From: Zygnema cylindricum
Lineage: Eukaryota > Streptophyta > Zygnematophyceae > Zygnematales > Zygnemataceae
Length of the DNA: 64,000 nucleotides
Assembly (NCBI GenBank): GCA_037447655.1
Contig: JBBHKE010002064.1
Location: 124,001 to 188,000, forward strand
Direction of reading: 5' to 3'
Position 1 is the first letter of the stretch; each line of letters starts with the position of its first letter. Below, piece by piece: positions 44,316 to 57,976 of the stretch. The notes below the pieces were generated by a model that worked only from the letters and a program-made list of their open reading frames with translations, was not told the origin of the DNA and did not search any database. The position numbers were made by a program, and so were the translations under genes.

Positions 44316-45364
44316 TGTAGAAACTAATGGTTTTATTAGTATTTTCTAGGTCTGAAAAGAAATATAGAAGTCGAGGCAGTCTATCTCTAACTTCTCTCTC
44401 CAACTCTCAAACTTGTCGCAGTCACTGAGAAATTGGAGAGGAAGCTAGAGCCATAGCTACCTTGGCTATCTTGAGGTTTACGGGAATTTTATATTAGGGT
44501 TTATTTATTTATTTAAAAGGTATGTGCCGGCGGCAGGATTTGATCCTTGTACCTACCGGCCGGCAGACAGGAAATAGCCAGTAGCCTTAGCCGTTAAGTC
44601 TAGCCGTAGTGTTACGTAGCATATAGTTTGATATTTATTTAAATGATTATACGTGCGATAAATCATTTAACTGAAATGGATTACGGGATACATAGATCCA
44701 GTAATATATTATGTACGAATTACGGTACGGACAAAAATCAGTACCGCGCATTTGTTTCGTAAGTGAAACAAATACCGCGCATGTATTTATTACGGCTACG
44801 ATTAAATCCGAATTTAATCGGACGGCCGGGATTAGCGCCGAGATCGCGGAGGAAGATTTCGGCGGTTTGTGGCCATCGCCACATCGGATGACACGTGGCG
44901 AAATTCCGTTGGATTGTGGAATCTCCGGAGATTATGGCACCGAATCCGGATTTGACATGTGTCGACATTTTGGCCATGTCGTACAATGTCCGTACCTAAA
45001 GTACACCGGCAGCTATACTTTTGCGTATGGAACTCAATTCTGATTGGTTCCGTACATCAGTAGATAGAGTCTGTGAGAGAGATAGGACTTAGAAAAATTA
45101 GAAGATAGGACCCCCTCTCCCAGAGAGCTTCTGTACAAAAGGTCAACTTTGACCCTCTATAACTTACTGCTCAGGGGAGCAAATTCAGAGATTCTTTTTG
45201 CTACTGACTCAAGGGAGTCTTGCCTTTACAGGGGTGCAGGTGGTTAGGGTTTTTGTTTGCTAGGGTGGCAGTTATTTTTGCTGGAACACAAAGGGGTACG
45301 GATTATCCTAGAGGCTTCTTGGAAGCTGTATACTCTGAGGACTTATGGAGGTCTCAGAGTTTCA
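44316..45364 (+). repeat. 3' LTR of A2
   Basis: It starts TGTAGAAAC after the purine tract. The tRNA-like B-box lies at 44536-44546. In the GTAC array the last two cores are mutated (45015 ATAC, 45025 GTAT). It ends TTTCA before GAAGA. Confidence 0.9.
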
Positions 45365-48130
45365 GAAGATACTGGGTGTAGTAGAAGGCAATCAGTTTGA
45401 GGATAATGAAATGATTGATGATTGTAGTGGCTATGCCCAAGGTAAGGCTCACAAACTTCCTTTTCCCAAAAATGCCACTTATAGAGGTGAGAAAGTACTA
45501 GATCTGGTCCACACAGATATCTAGAGACCAGCAAGAGTACCTTCGGTTGCGGGGAAGAGGTATATGCTGACAATTACTGATGATTGGTCCAAATATTCTA
45601 GGGTCTACTTCTTAAAAACAAAGTCTGAAACACCAAAATACCTTAAAGAATACAAAGCCTAGAGTGAGAAGTTGCACGAAACCCCCATTAAGAGAATAAA
45701 GAGTGATAATGGGGGAGAGTACACCTCTAACCAGTTTGAGGATTATTTCAGAGATGAGGGAGTTCAACATCTGAAAACTGTACAAAATAATCTAGAACAG
45801 AATGGGGTAGCTGAGAGGTTAAACCGGACTTTGGGAGATAGTGTATGCAATATGTTGGCGGATAAGAAAATAGAAAGATGATTTTGGGCAGAAGCCATGA
45901 ATTGTGCAAACTACATTAAGAATAAAGTCCTTACTACAACTGTTAAAGCGATGACCCCTTATGAGAGATGGGAAGGAAGGAAACCGAATATCTCTTACTT
46001 GAAAGTATTCGGTAGTCAAGTTTACAGTCTTGACACAGATAGAAATAATTGGAAACTAGATGCTAAAGGGAAACAGGGATATTTTGTGGGATATGACAAG
46101 ATCTCAAGGGATATAAAGTCTATGACTTAGCTAAACAAGATATTATTCTGGTAAAACATCTAGTTGTTATGGATGAAAGGAAGTCTTTTGATCCTTTCAA
46201 ATACACTAAGAAATCATAATCAGTTTTGAGTCTGAGAGTGAGGAGGACTTAGATCTTCCCAGAAGGGACATTAGTGAAAACATGATTGCAGATCCAGGGG
46301 AGATAAAAGATGGGGGAGATATACCGGAATCCCTTCATATTCTTACACACTTTGAGGAGAGAGAGGAAAAGAAGTCAGAACCGGTTTCCATGGATAAGGG
46401 AGCTGATGAGACAGTGCGGAGGAATCCAAGACTTCCCTCCATTCCAACTTCAGACTTTGAGGGAGGATGGAGAAGCAGCAAAAGGCTTCAAGAAAAACAG
46501 GCTGCTCAGAAGGTAACAAAGCTTTCTCACCCAGATGAGCCCCAGTCATACTCGGAGGCAATGGACAGTCCAGAGAAAGAGAGATGGGTCAGAGCCATAA
46601 ATGATGAGATGGCTTCAATCATGGAGGCAAATACTTGGGAGCTGGTGGAGTGTCCACCAGATAGAAAACCCATTCGGTGTAAATGGGTATTTAAACTGAA
46701 ACCGAATCCTGATAACACCATTGAGAGATTTAAGGCTCGGCTGGTGGCAAAAGGGTTCACTCAAAAACAGGGGATAGATTATGAGGAGACCTTTGCTCTG
46801 GTAGATCGATTCCCATCTGTAAGGATTCTCCTTAGTCTAGCAGTAGCGAAAGACATGGAAATTCACCATATGGATATCAAAACCGCCTTCCTCAACGGTG
46901 AACTAGAGGAAGTAATCTTCATGCGGCAACCATAAGGTTTTGTAGAGGAAGGAGAGGAAAGCAAAGTCTGCAGACTTATAAAATCCTTATATTGACTAAA
47001 GCAGGCCCCCAAACAATGGAATAAGAAACTAGATGAGTTTCTTACCAGTCTGGGGGTAAATTCGGATCAATTGTGACCATTCGATTTATATGTTTGAGGA
47101 TGAGAATGGTGTGATTTTTATTGCAATTTATGTGGATGATTTGATGAAATTGAGTAAGTCTATGGAAAAGACAAATAGGCTAAAGAAAGATCTTAGGAGC
47201 AGGTTTGACTTGAAGGATTTAGGGGAGGCTAAATATATTATGGGAATTCAAATGGAAAGGGATAGGGGGAAGAGGATAATCAGACTTACTCTGAAAGAGG
47301 CTATAGGAAATATGTTGGAAAAATTTCAGATGGAGAATGCAAACAGTTGTACCACTCCCATGGACTTGAAGAAAGTAAGTGATGGGAGTGAAGAAGGAGG
47401 AGTGATAATGCTAGATGATCAGATGAGTCCAGAAGAGAGGCAGTTTATAAAGTCTATTCCTTACAGACGGGCTGTAGGAAGTTTGATTTACTTTATGAAT
47501 TGTACCAGACCTGACATAGCTGCAGTAGTTGGAGTCCTCAGTAGGAGTCTTAATGATCCCAGAAAGAGAGACTGGGAGGCAACCAAGAGAGTAATGAGAT
47601 ACCTGGTGGGAACTAGGGTTCTATGGTTGCATTTGGGAGGGGAGCACACTGACATCACTACTTGGAGTGATGCCAATTATGGGGATGCACCTTTGAGAAG
47701 ATGCACTTCTGGGTATGTTTTGTATGTGGGGGAAGGTGCTTGCTGTTGGAGCAGCAAGCAACAAAAGGTTGTTGCCCAATCCACTATTGAGGCTGAGTAC
47801 ATGGCCTCTTGTTCTGCTGTGAAAGAGCTGATCTGGGTGAAGTCTTTGTTGTAAGAACGGGGATATATGAAGAAGGGAGTGCATGAAGTGTTTTGTGATA
47901 ATCAAGCTGCAATTGCAATTGCAGCCAATCCAAAACATCCTTTCAAAGCTAAGTATATGGACATAAGATTGAGTTTTGTGAGGAAAAAGGTAGAAAATAA
48001 AATTGTGAATTTGGTGTATATTAGTGATGGGGAATTGGTGGCTGATATGATGACAAAGCCTGTGCCATCTCCCAAGCTAAAGTACTGTAAAGAAAAATGT
48101 GGATTAAAAGAGAAACTAAAATTAGACTAG
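45365..48130 (+). pseudogene. C pol, after the A2 insertion
   Basis: It continues integrase (CSGYAQGKAHKLPF zinc end, IKSDNGGEYTSNQF, NGVAERLNRT), RT (MDIKTAFLNGELEE, IYVDDLMKLS) and RNase H (WSDANYGDAPLRRC, IEAEYMASCS, VFCDNQAA, VADMMTKP). Stops occur near 45523, 45661, 45879, 46128, 46933, 46994 and 47852, and there are frameshifts near 46100, 46215 and 47060. RNase H keeps all four acidic residues. The copy is older than A2. Confidence 0.88.
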
Positions 48131-48143
48131 AAAATAAAGGGAG

Positions 48144-49136
48144 TGTTAAAATCACTAGATTTAGGGGAGATATTTTCTAGTTGTTAATTAAAATAAAAAG
48201 GAAAAAGAAACCACAGGCATCCTGCCTCCACCTTCTCTCTCTAGCCCCCTTACTTGTTGTAGTCACTGAAGGAGAGAGAGGGCGGTGGAGCCATGGCTGC
48301 CTTAGCTCCATAGGCAGGCTTAAGAGTGACCTAAGTCACTATTTACCAAAAAGGTTGAGTCCGGCAGGACTCGAACCTCCGACTGGTAGGGCGAGGCGTA
48401 GCCGTCAACCCTTACCAGTCTGTCCTAGTAGTCTGTTAGGATACATAGGGTTTGATAGCCATTTAAACAATATATAGGCGACTAATCCGATTGACAGAAT
48501 AGAATACATAAAAACTAGTTGGAGTTTTTTTTTAGTGTGCACGAAACAAATGTACCGGACATTTGTTTTTGAAACGCAGTCGTTTAAAGTCGGTTTTGAT
48601 CCGACGACCTGCAACATCGCCGAGATCTCGGAATGGCCGCCTTGGCGATTTTAGGTCGTGACATGACTAGGCGACACGTGACACGATGTCATTGAGAAGA
48701 GGAAATCCCGGAGAACATGAGGACAAGTCCGAAGGAGACAGGCGTCCATTCCATGGCCTTGTCGTACACAGGCCGTACAAAAAGTACATCGGCCTTAGTA
48801 CTTTTCTGTACTATACAACCTTCGATTGGTTCCGTACCTCAATAGATAGGAGTTGTGAGAGGGTTTAGGACTTAGTGAATTTAGGAGATAGCCGCCTCTC
48901 TCCCAATAAGCTTGTATAAATATTGGCATCTTGCCAACTCCATAACTAATCGCCTGGTTGGGTGTTTTCAGTGATTCTTCTTGCAGTGGACTCAGGGGAG
49001 TCCAGACTGCACATGGGTGCAGTCAGATTATTTATTTGTCTACTTGGGTGACAGTTGCTCTAGTTGAAAGTTGGTTAGTTGAAAACTACCTAGAGGCTTC
49101 CTCAATTCTGGTCCAAATGGGGGACACAAAATTGCA
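48144..49136 (+). repeat. 3' LTR of C
   Basis: It starts TGTTAAAATCACTAG after AAAATAAAGGGAG. It has the tRNA-like module with TTTTT terminator-like run, a complete GTAC array, TATAAAT at 48914-48920 and an ATG opening MGDTKLH before the CA end. Confidence 0.88.
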
Positions 49137-50509
49137 CTAAAGACAATCTTGACAAATGGGAATCGTACCACAAGAGCAAAGGTCTCTTTCATAATCTATC
49201 TCTTCTTTTTGAGTGAACCCATTTGTTACCAACCGAACATAATATCTTTCAATTGTATTATTTGGGTTCATTTTTAGATTAATCACCCATTTGCACACGA
49301 TCGATTTTTTGTTCAGAGGGCAGTCCACTGGTTCCCAAGTATCTGCTTCCATGATAGATGCCATCTCATCATTTATGGGTCTAACCCATCTATCCTTCTG
49401 TGGACTGTCCATTGCCTCAGAGTATGACTGAGGCTCATCAGCGTGAGACATCTTAGTTACCTTGTGAGCGGCTTGTCTTTCTTGCAGTCTTTTGTTGCTC
49501 TTTCATCCTCCTTCTAAGTTTGAATCTAGGATGGAGGGAAGTCTCAGGTTCCTCCTCACTGTCTCATCGGCTCCTCTATCCATGGTAGCCAGTTCCATCT
49601 CCTCCTCTTCTGTCTCCTCTAAGGTTGTAGGGATATGGGCAGATTCCAGTTTATCTCCTTCATTGTAAATCTCCCCTTAATCTGCAATCACTTTTTCTTT
49701 GATGTTTCTTCTAGGAAAATCCGAGTCTTCCTCACCCTCAGAATCGAAGCCGATTTTTATCTTCTTGGTGTATTTGAAAGGGTCAAATGACTTCCCTTCA
49801 TCCATGACACCTAGATGCTTCACTAGAATGATATCTTATTTAGCTTAGTCATAGACTCTATATCCCTTGACATCCACATCATATCCCACAATATCCGGCT
49901 TTCCCTTTAGCATCTATTTCAAAATCTTCCTATCTGTTTCAAGGCTGTAAACTTGACTATCCAATACCTTCATGTGAGAAACATTTGGTTTCCTTTCAAC
50001 CCATCTCTTATAATGTGTCATTCCTTTCACAGCTAAAATTAGCACAGTTCATGGCCTCATCCCAAAACCTTTTTCCTATCCTTTTGTTGGCCAGCACATT
50101 ATATACACTATCTCATAGAGTCCAGTTCAACCTCTCAGCTACCCCATTTTGTTTTGGATTATGAGGTACAGTTTTTTGATGCTGAACTCCCTCCTCCCTC
50201 AGATATTCCTCAAACTGGTTAGAGGTATATTCTCCACCATTGTCACTTTTTATTCTCTTAATGGGGGTTCTATGCAACTTCTCACTCAAAGCTTTACATA
50301 TTTGAAGTAAGTTGGTGCTTCAAAATTTGTTTTTATGAAGTAAACTTTAGAGTATCTGGACAAGTCATCAGTAATTGTCATCATGAACCCTTTGCCTCCT
50401 GCCGAAGGTACTTTTGCTAGTCCCCAGATATCTATGTGGACCAAATCTAGTACTCTCTCACCTTTGTATGTGACAGTTTTGGGAAATGGAAGTTTGTGAG
50501 CCTTACATT
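49137..50509 (-). pseudogene. F integrase to reverse transcriptase N-part
   Basis: The minus strand encodes the integrase catalytic core (the D-containing LDLVHIDIWGLAKVPS near 50450-50400, the SDNGGEYTSNQF region near 50240, NGVAERLNWT near 50130) and then RT (QSYSEAMDSP, IMEADTWEPVDCP, WVINLKMNPNNTIERY) up to the C insertion. Many stops and frameshifts are present. It begins exactly at the B1 target duplication and ends at that of C, with coding continuity across both. Confidence 0.85.
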
Positions 50510-50719
50510 TGTTGAAATTAATGGTCCATTTAAAGTATTTTCTAGGTCTAAATAGAAATATAGAAAGAAGCCGAGGCAGTCTACCTCTAACTTCTCTCTC
50601 CAACTCTCAAACTTGTCGCAGTCACTGAGAAATTGGAGAGGGAGCTAGAGCCATGGCTACCTAGGCTATCCAGAGGTTTACGGGAAATATATTTTAGTTA
50701 GGGGTTTGTTTACTATAAG

Positions 50720-50815
50720 GTATGTGCCGGCCATATGATTTGATCCTACCACCTACCAGACGGCAGACAGCAGGTAGCCGGTAGCCTTAGCCGTTAAGTC
50801 TATAGCTAATATTAC
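50720..50815 (-). ncRNA. antisense tRNA-like module in LTR B
   Basis: The minus strand keeps the A-box-like TAGACTTAACGGCTAAGGC and CTACCGG stem half of family A, with GGATCAAATCA in B-box position. The 3' LTR copy has its B-box at 56128-56138. No TTTT follows. Confidence 0.4.
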
Positions 50816-51180
50816 GTATTATACGGTTTGATATTTAATTAAACATTCATACGTAGGATAGTTCATTTAACTGAAACTGTTTACGGGAGACATAGATCCA
50901 GTAATGTAAAAGTACGGATTATGGTACGAATAAGAAACCAATACCGCGCATTTACTTCTTTAGTGAAACGAATACCGCGCATGTATATATTATGGCTACG
51001 ATTAAATGTGAATTTAATCGGACGGCCGGAGTTAACGCCGAGATCGCGGAAGAGGATTTCGGCGGTTTTTGGTCATCGCCACATCGGATGACACGTGGCG
51101 GAATGACATTGGATCGCGGCATCTCCGAGGATTAAAGGAGCGAATTCGGACATACCACGTGTCGACATTTAGGCCATGTT

Positions 51181-51228
51181 GTACAGTGTTCGTACAAATA
51201 GTACACCGACATCTGTACTTTTATGTAC
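51181..51228 (+). promoter_or_regulatory. five-GTAC array in LTR B
   Basis: Cores start at 51181, 51192, 51201, 51215 and 51225, the same offsets as in families A, C and D. The 3' LTR has 56574, 56585, 56594, 56608 and a mutated GTAT at 56618. Confidence 0.65.
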
Positions 51229-51544
51229 GGAACTGTAATCTGATTGGTTCCGTACATGAGTAGATAGAGTCTGTGAGAGAGATAGGACTTAAAAAAATTA
51301 GGAGATAGGACCCTCTCTCCCAGAGAGCTTTTGGGCAAAAGGTCAACTTTGACCCTCCATAACTTACTGCTCAAGGGAGCAAATTCAGAGATTCTGTTTG
51401 CTATCGACTCAAGAGAGTCTTGCCTTTACAAGGGTGATGGTGGTCACAGTTATTGTCTACCAGGGTGGCAGTTGTTTTTGCTGAAACATAAAGGGGTCAG
51501 GGTTATCCTAGAGGCTTCTTCGAAGCTGTCTATTCTGAGGACTT

Positions 51545-54500
51545 ATTGAAGTCTCAGAGTTACAGGTTATGGGCCCACCTTCTAGGGTACCAATCTTTGA
51601 TGGAACTGGCTTTATATATTAGGAAAATTTGATGATAGGAGCTCTATGCGAAAAAAGGTTTTGGGGGATAGTGAGTGGACGGTTCGGGCGTCCATTAAGT
51701 CTTGGAGTCCCTCCAGGGTTTGGAGGAAGTAGATTCACCAGGAAAGAGGATCCACCTTCAACGGAGGAGACAAAGGAAGGAGAGGTGGTGGACAAAAGAA
51801 AGGAGAAGGAGATGACCACACCAATAGCAACTGGTTCGGCATTCACGTCACCTATTCTGAGGAACGAGGAGAATGATACTAAAACCAAGGACCTCAACAA
51901 TATGGTGGAAAAGCACTTCATCCTACGCCATCTCACTCAAGGACTTGCATGTCCTCATTTGCAGGTAGAAAGGGCATCCGATCATTGTATGGCTTTCATA
52001 GAGATGTACCGAAGTGGTACGATTCAGCAACAACAGTTGGCTGATCAGAAAATTAAAGAGTATGTATACAAAGGGGGGAAGATGTTGGATTTTTGCAATG
52101 AGCTTGCTACACTCTTTATGGAGCTAGAGAGTGCGGGAAAAGATTTTAGTGAAAAAGAAAAGGTTAACTGTTTATTCATGAAGTTACCCGATGAGTTCGA
52201 GAACATAGTCAACCGTGTGCAGGACTTGCCAAACTCAAGGTGGATATGGAACTCGGTGGTAGGGATGATTCTCGTTCGAAGAATACGATTGAGATTAGAA
52301 GGGGAGGAAAGAGTGGCCAAGCCTTGGGAATCGCGACCGATTGGAGGAACAAGGATTCTCGGAAACCGGTCGGAACTTATGGGGGGAGGGAGCAAAAAAA
52401 TTAGACCGACGAGTTCGGACCTAGGGCTCCCAAAGGTTTATGTCATTTTTGTAAGAAACCGGGGCACTATATGGCATAGTGCACTAAGCTAACCAAGCTT
52501 CGGTTAAAGTAGGGGCAGACCGGTAATACCCCGAGAGGAAAGAAAAAGGCTTTTGTGACATAGGTACATGAGGCAAAATCCGAGGACGAGGACGATGAGC
52601 TCCTTTTGGATGAGGAGTTGGAGGCGAAAAACGAGGTCAAAATTCCACGAAGGCAGAAATGTGATTACGGTGGATTGAAAGGTGAAGCAGGCTGGATCAT
52701 AGATTCAGGTGCCTCCATGCACATGTGTAAGGATAGGCACCTGTTCACTAAGATAAGAAAGATTCCCACCGTAGAGATAGAGTACGGGGATGGGAGGATA
52801 GTCACCACTACTCTGGTAGGATCGGTAGATTTGAAAGTGTTAGTAGAAGGAAAGACATCCATAGTAACATTCTCCGATGTATTGTTTATTCCGGAGCTGA
52901 AAAAAAACCTCATCTCTACATCTGTATTAGATGATAAGGGTTTTTTTACTAGCAATAGGGAAGGAGTCTTCATTGCTAGTTTTGAGGAGGATGTCTATTT
53001 CATTGCTGAGAAAGGTAGCCATGGGTGTTTAAGCTGGTTTTAAGTAATGAAATGAAAAAACTTTATTATGCTGGTGTTCATGATATTATGATGTGGCATA
53101 AGAGGCTTAGGCATGTGAATCTAGATAAGTTAAGAGAGATGAAATAGACGGGAGTGGTGGAAGGGATTAAGTTCAGCGAGAGTTATAATATAAATGATTG
53201 TAGTGGATGCGCTCAAGGTAAAACACACAGATTACCCTTTCCTAAATCAGCCACCTATAAGGGAGAAAAAATTCTAGATCTAGTACACACAGATATTTAG
53301 GGACCGGCTAGAGTGCCCTCAAATGGGGGGGGAAGAGATTTATGATGACTATCACTGATGATTGGTCTCGGTATTCCCGAGTGTATTTTTTGAAAAACAA
53401 GTCAAAAGCTCAGGATTGTTTTAGACAATAAAAAGCATGGAGCGAAAAACTCCAATGAAGAGAGTAAAGAGTGACAATTGTGGAGAGTATACTTCTAACC
53501 AGTTTGAGGATTTTCTGAGGGAAGATGGAGTTCAACACCAAAAGACAGTTCCAGAAAATCCGGAACAGAATGGGGTAGCTGAAAGGTTAAATAGAACACT
53601 AAGTGATAGTGCTAGAAGTATGTTGTCAGATAAAAAGATACGAAAAAGGTTTTGGGCAGAAGCAATGAACTGTGCTAATTACCTCAAAAATAGAGTTCTT
53701 ACTTCAGCTATAAAAGATCAAACACCTTATGAGAGATGGACAGGCCGGAAACCAGACATATCTCACTTAAAGGTTTTCGGCAGTCAAGTATTCAGTCTAG
53801 GTACAGATTGGTCTAATTGGAAGATAGATCCTAAAGGAAAACCGGGATACTTATTAGGATATTATGAAAATGTTAAAGGATATAGAATTTATGATCTAGA
53901 AAGGGACGATATAATCTTAGTAAAGCATCTAGTAGTTATGGATGAAGGAAAGTCTGTGGATCCCTTTAAAGATACAAAGTCAGTAAAAATCAGATTTGAG
54001 TCATAAAATTCCGATGACTTTGAGCTTCCTAACTATCCAGGTTTTAGAGAAGGTGACATTCTTGTAGGTACAAATCAGACCGAAAAGGACTCGGCTGTCG
54101 AAACTCCACTGACAACTCTACCTGAAGCTGAAGACGTGGTGGAAATTGATTCGGAATCAAGGGATAGGGGAGAAGCCAAGATTGTTCGAAAGAATCCACG
54201 AGAACCATCTATTCTTGCCTCAAATTTTGAAGGGGAAAGAAGAAGTAGCAAAAGACTGCAAGAAAAATAGGTTTATAACAAGGTTAACTATCTCATCAAG
54301 ATGAACCTTAGACTTATAGAGAGGTGATGACTTGTCCAGAAAGAAACCGGTGGAAGACAACCATCAATGAGGAGATGGCCTCAATTATGGCAGCCGATAC
54401 TTGGGAGCTGGTGGATTGTCCACCTAACCGAAAACCTATCAGTTGTAAGTGGATTTTCAAATAAAAACTGAACCCGGATAACATAATCGAGCGCTACAAG

Positions 54501-55888
54501 GGCCGATTAGTGGCAAAGGGATTTACACAAAAGGAGGGAATTGACTACAAGGAAACCTTTGCCCGGTCGTCAGATTTCCCTACGTCCGCATACTTCTCAG
54601 CCTGGTAGCAGCGCAAGACATAGAAGTACACAAGATGGACATCAAGACAACCTTTTCGCATGGAGAATTGGAAGAGGAGATCTTCATTCGACAACCGGAA
54701 GGGTTTGTGGAGGAAGGAGAGGAGAGTAAGGTATGCCGGCTGATTAAATCTCTTTATGGTTTGAAACAAGCACCTCGACAGTGGAATAAGAAGCTTGATG
54801 AGTTTCTTACCGGTCTGGGATATATTCGGATCAGCTCAGATCACTCAATCTATGTTTTTGAAGATGAGGAAGGTTTTATATTTATTGCAATTTATGTTGA
54901 TGATTTGCTTGTTTTAAGTAAATCAATGGAAAAAATTAATATACTCAAAACCGATCTTAAGGGGAGATTTGAAATGAAGGATATGGGGGAAGTAAAATAT
55001 ATTTTGGGAATTCAAGTAGAAAGAGACCGAAAAAGAAAGATTATAAGATTGACTCAAAAGGAAGCAATAGGGAACATGCTTGAAAAATTTCAGATGGATA
55101 AAGCTAATAGTTGTACAACTTCAATGGAGTTGAAGAAGGGAAGTGAGGGGAGTGAGGAAGAAGGAGTCATAGTCTTAGCCGAGGAATTATCTCTTGAAGA
55201 ACAAAAGTTCATGCAGACTATTCCTTATAGGCAAGTAGTGGGGAGTCTAATCTATTTTATGAATTGTACCCGGCTGGATTTAGCTGCAGCTGTAGGAGTG
55301 CCGAGTAGATGTCTAAATTCTCCCACTAAGAGGGATTGGGAGGCAGCTAAGAGAGTCCTTAGATATTTGATAGGAACTAGGGATCTATAGTTGCATTTGG
55401 GTGGGGAGAATATTGACATCACTACTTGGAGTGATGCCAGTTATGGTGATGCTCCGATGAGGAGATGCACTTCTGGATATGTATTATATGTGAGTGATGG
55501 GGCTTGCTGTTGGATTAGCAAACAACAAAAAGTTATTGCTTAGTCCACTATAGAGGCTGAGTATATGGCCTCTTGCTCTGTTGTAAAAGAATTGATGTGG
55601 GTCAAGTCTTTGCTTGGTGAGCTTGGTCACCTTAAGAGTGGTGTGCGGAATTTTTTTTGTGATAATCAAGCACCAATCGCTATTTTTGCCAATCCTACAC
55701 ATCATTTTAAAGCCAAACACATGGACATCAGACTCAGCTTTGTTAGAGAGAAAGTAGAAAACAAAATAATCAGTTTAGAGTACCGAGCAGATAGTGAGAT
55801 AGTAGCAGATATCATGACCAAACCTGTGCCTTCCCCTAAGCTAATTTTCTGCAGGGAGAAGTGTGGTCTGAAATTAAAGATTGACTAA
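51545..55888 (+). pseudogene. B1 gag-pol, many lesions
   Basis: The frame has lost the LTR start codon and has a stop replacing Trp at 51621-51623. Further stops or shifts lie near 52280, 52400, 52476, 52511, 52562, 53028, 53146, 53298, 53330, 53429, 54004, 54268, 54463, 54565, 55388 and 55541. Protease WIIDSGASMHMC, the integrase segment NGVAERLNRT, RT IYVDDLLVLS and RNase H VADIMTKP remain. One integrase residue next to the catalytic Asp is changed (SDNCGEY for SDNGGEY). Lesion density makes it clearly older than A2. Confidence 0.88.
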
Positions 55889-55901
55889 AAAATAAGGGGA
55901 G

Positions 55902-56955
55902 TGTAGAAATTAATGGTCCATTTAAAGTATTTTCTATGTCTAAATAGAAATATAGAAAGAAGCCGCGGCAGTCTACCTCTAACTTCTCTCTCCAACTCTC
56001 AAACTTGTCGCAGTCACTGAGAAATTGGAGAGGGAGCTAGAGCCATGGCTACCTAGGCTATCCAGAGGTTTACGGGAAATATATTTTAGTTAGGGGTTTG
56101 TTTACTATAAGGTATGTGCCGGCCATATGATTTGATCCTACCACCTACCAGACGGCAGACAGCAGGTAGCCGGTAGCCTTAGCCGTTAAGTCTATAGCTA
56201 ATATTACGTATTATACGGTTTGATATTTAATTAAACATTCATACGTAGGATAGTTCATTTAACTGAAACTGTTTACGGGAGACATAGATCCAGTAAATGT
56301 AAAAGTACGGATTATGGTACGAATAATAAACTAACACCGCGCATTTATTTCTTTAGTGAAACGAATACCGCGCATGTATATATTATGGCTACGATTAAAT
56401 GTGAATTTAATCGGACGACTGGAATTAACGCCGAGATCGCGGAAGAGGATTTCGGCAATTTTTGGTCATTGCCACATCGGATGACAAGTGGCGGAATGAC
56501 ATTGGATCGCGGCATCTCCGAGGATTAAGGGAGCGAATCCGGACAAACCACGTGTTGACATTTAGGCCATGTCGTACTGTGTTCGTACATATAGTACACT
56601 GGCAACTGTACTTTTATGTATGGAATTGTAATCTGATTGGTTCCGTACATTAGTAGATAGAGTCTGTGAGAGAGATAGGACTTAGAAAAATTAGGAGATA
56701 GGACCCTCTTTCTCAGAGAGCTTCTAGACAAAAGGTCAACTTTGACCCTCCATAACTTACTACTCACAGGAGCAAATTCAGAGATTCCTTTTGCTATCAA
56801 CTCAGGGGAGTCTTGCCTTTACGAGAGAGGGTGGTCAAAGTTATTGTATGCTAGGGTGGCAGTTGTTTTTGCTGAAACATAAAGGGGTAAGGGTTATCTA
56901 AGAGGCTTTTTGGAAGTTGTCCACTCTGAGGACTTATGGAAGTCTCAGATTTACA
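55902..56955 (+). repeat. 3' LTR of B1
   Basis: It starts TGTAGAAATTAATGG after AAAATAAGGGGAG and ends GATTTACA before ACATT. It keeps ATG opening MEVSDLQ. The tRNA-like and GTAC modules are present. Confidence 0.88.
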
Positions 56956-57976
56956 ACATTCGGCACAACCACTACAATCATCCACCATTTCATTATCCCC
57001 AGAGTGAATGCCTTCTACTACACCAAGCTTCTTGATTTCCCTCAGCCTATCACAGTGCACATGCCCTTAGGGCTTATGCGAAATCATCAAGTTTGGGACA
57101 CCAACATAGTAAGCATTATTTTTTTCATTACTAAGGTTAAGCCTAAATATTCCTTGGCTACCCTTATCTATTGTGAAGTAGCCTTCATCCCCATACTTAG
57201 CTGTAAAGACTCCTTTTCTAGTGGAGGTATCAAACTCCTTATCATCTAATACAGAAGTAGAGACAAGATTTTTTCTCAGCTGAGAGATATAAAGTACATC
57301 TGAGAAAGCGAGTATGGAAGTTTTACCCTATACTTAGTCTTTCAGATCTACCATTCCAACTAGATCTGTAGTAACTACTCTCCCATCCCCGTACTCTATC
57401 TCTACAGTGGGGATCTTTCTTAGCTTGCGAAAAAGGTGCCTGTCACGACACATATGTATGGATTCACCTCAATTTATGATCCATTCTTCCTGTGGGGGTT
57501 CCCGAATGGCTACGAGAGCACACTTCTGTTTTTGAGGAATCTCCTTCTCCTCTAAATTCTCGCCAAAGAGAAGCTCTCCATCCTCCTCCTCAGAGGACTC
57601 ATCCTCCTCGGTCTCCTTTTTCACTTGTGTGACCACCAGTGCCTTCTTCTTTCCCCAGGAAAAACCTCCTCCACGATTTTCTTGAAGACTTAGCACCGAC
57701 AGCTTGGTGCAATCAACTATGAAGTGTCTCGACTTTTTGCAGAAATGACAAAGGCCCTTTGAAGGCCTCGGTCCTCAAGTTTGATCTTTCTCTCCCTTTA
57801 AGTTTCCGTATGGCTTCCTCGAATCCTTACCCCACCGATCTGTTCTGGCAGCTAGAGCTTGAACGCTCTTTCCTACTCTCCGAATCTCGATAGTGTTTTC
57901 TTGCACAAGTATCATCCGGACCAGTGTGTTCCACTTCCACAAATTGTCATCCATATCTTGCACTAGGTACACTATG
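56956..57976 (-). pseudogene. F gag C-part, protease and zinc region
   Basis: Read on the minus strand from 57976: gag C-part (WNTLVRMILVQENTIEIRR, close to A and C), a damaged CCHC knuckle near 57750, an acidic EEDESSEEEDGEL linker, a protease whose DSGA site has become N-stop-G-E (near 57470), and the integrase zinc region up to the B1 insertion. It starts abruptly at 57976 where the LTR of G begins. It is a dead copy. Confidence 0.82.

Larger units (their letters stand above)
38914..45364 (+). mobile_element. Copia element A2, nested in C
   Basis: Two 1049-bp LTRs bracket a broken gag-pol. The target duplication GAAGA (38909-38913, 45365-45369) is perfect and lies in the pol gene of C. 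It is the same family as A1, with most of gag-pol matching closely. Confidence 0.93.
36337..49136 (+). mobile_element. Copia element C, nested in F
   Basis: LTRs of 995 and 993 bp bracket gag-pol. Flanks CTAAG (36332-36336) and CTAAA (49137-49141) are a 5-bp target duplication with one mismatch, lying inside the RT gene of F. The element is itself split by A2 at 38914-45364. Without A2 it is about 6.3 kb. Confidence 0.88.
50510..51564 (+). repeat. 5' LTR of B1
   Basis: It starts TGTTGAAATTAATGG and ends GTTACA. The tRNA-like module has B-box-like GGATCAAATCA (50736-50746), but its T-run is degraded. The LTR start codon seen in other families is ATT here, while the 3' LTR keeps ATG. Confidence 0.88.
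50510..56955 (+). mobile_element. Copia element B1, nested in F
   Basis: LTRs of 1055 and 1054 bp are bracketed by a perfect target duplication ACATT (50505-50509, 56956-56960) in the pol gene of F. It is close to family A in coding sequence but has a distinct LTR (ATTAATGGTCCATTTAAAG start). Confidence 0.92.
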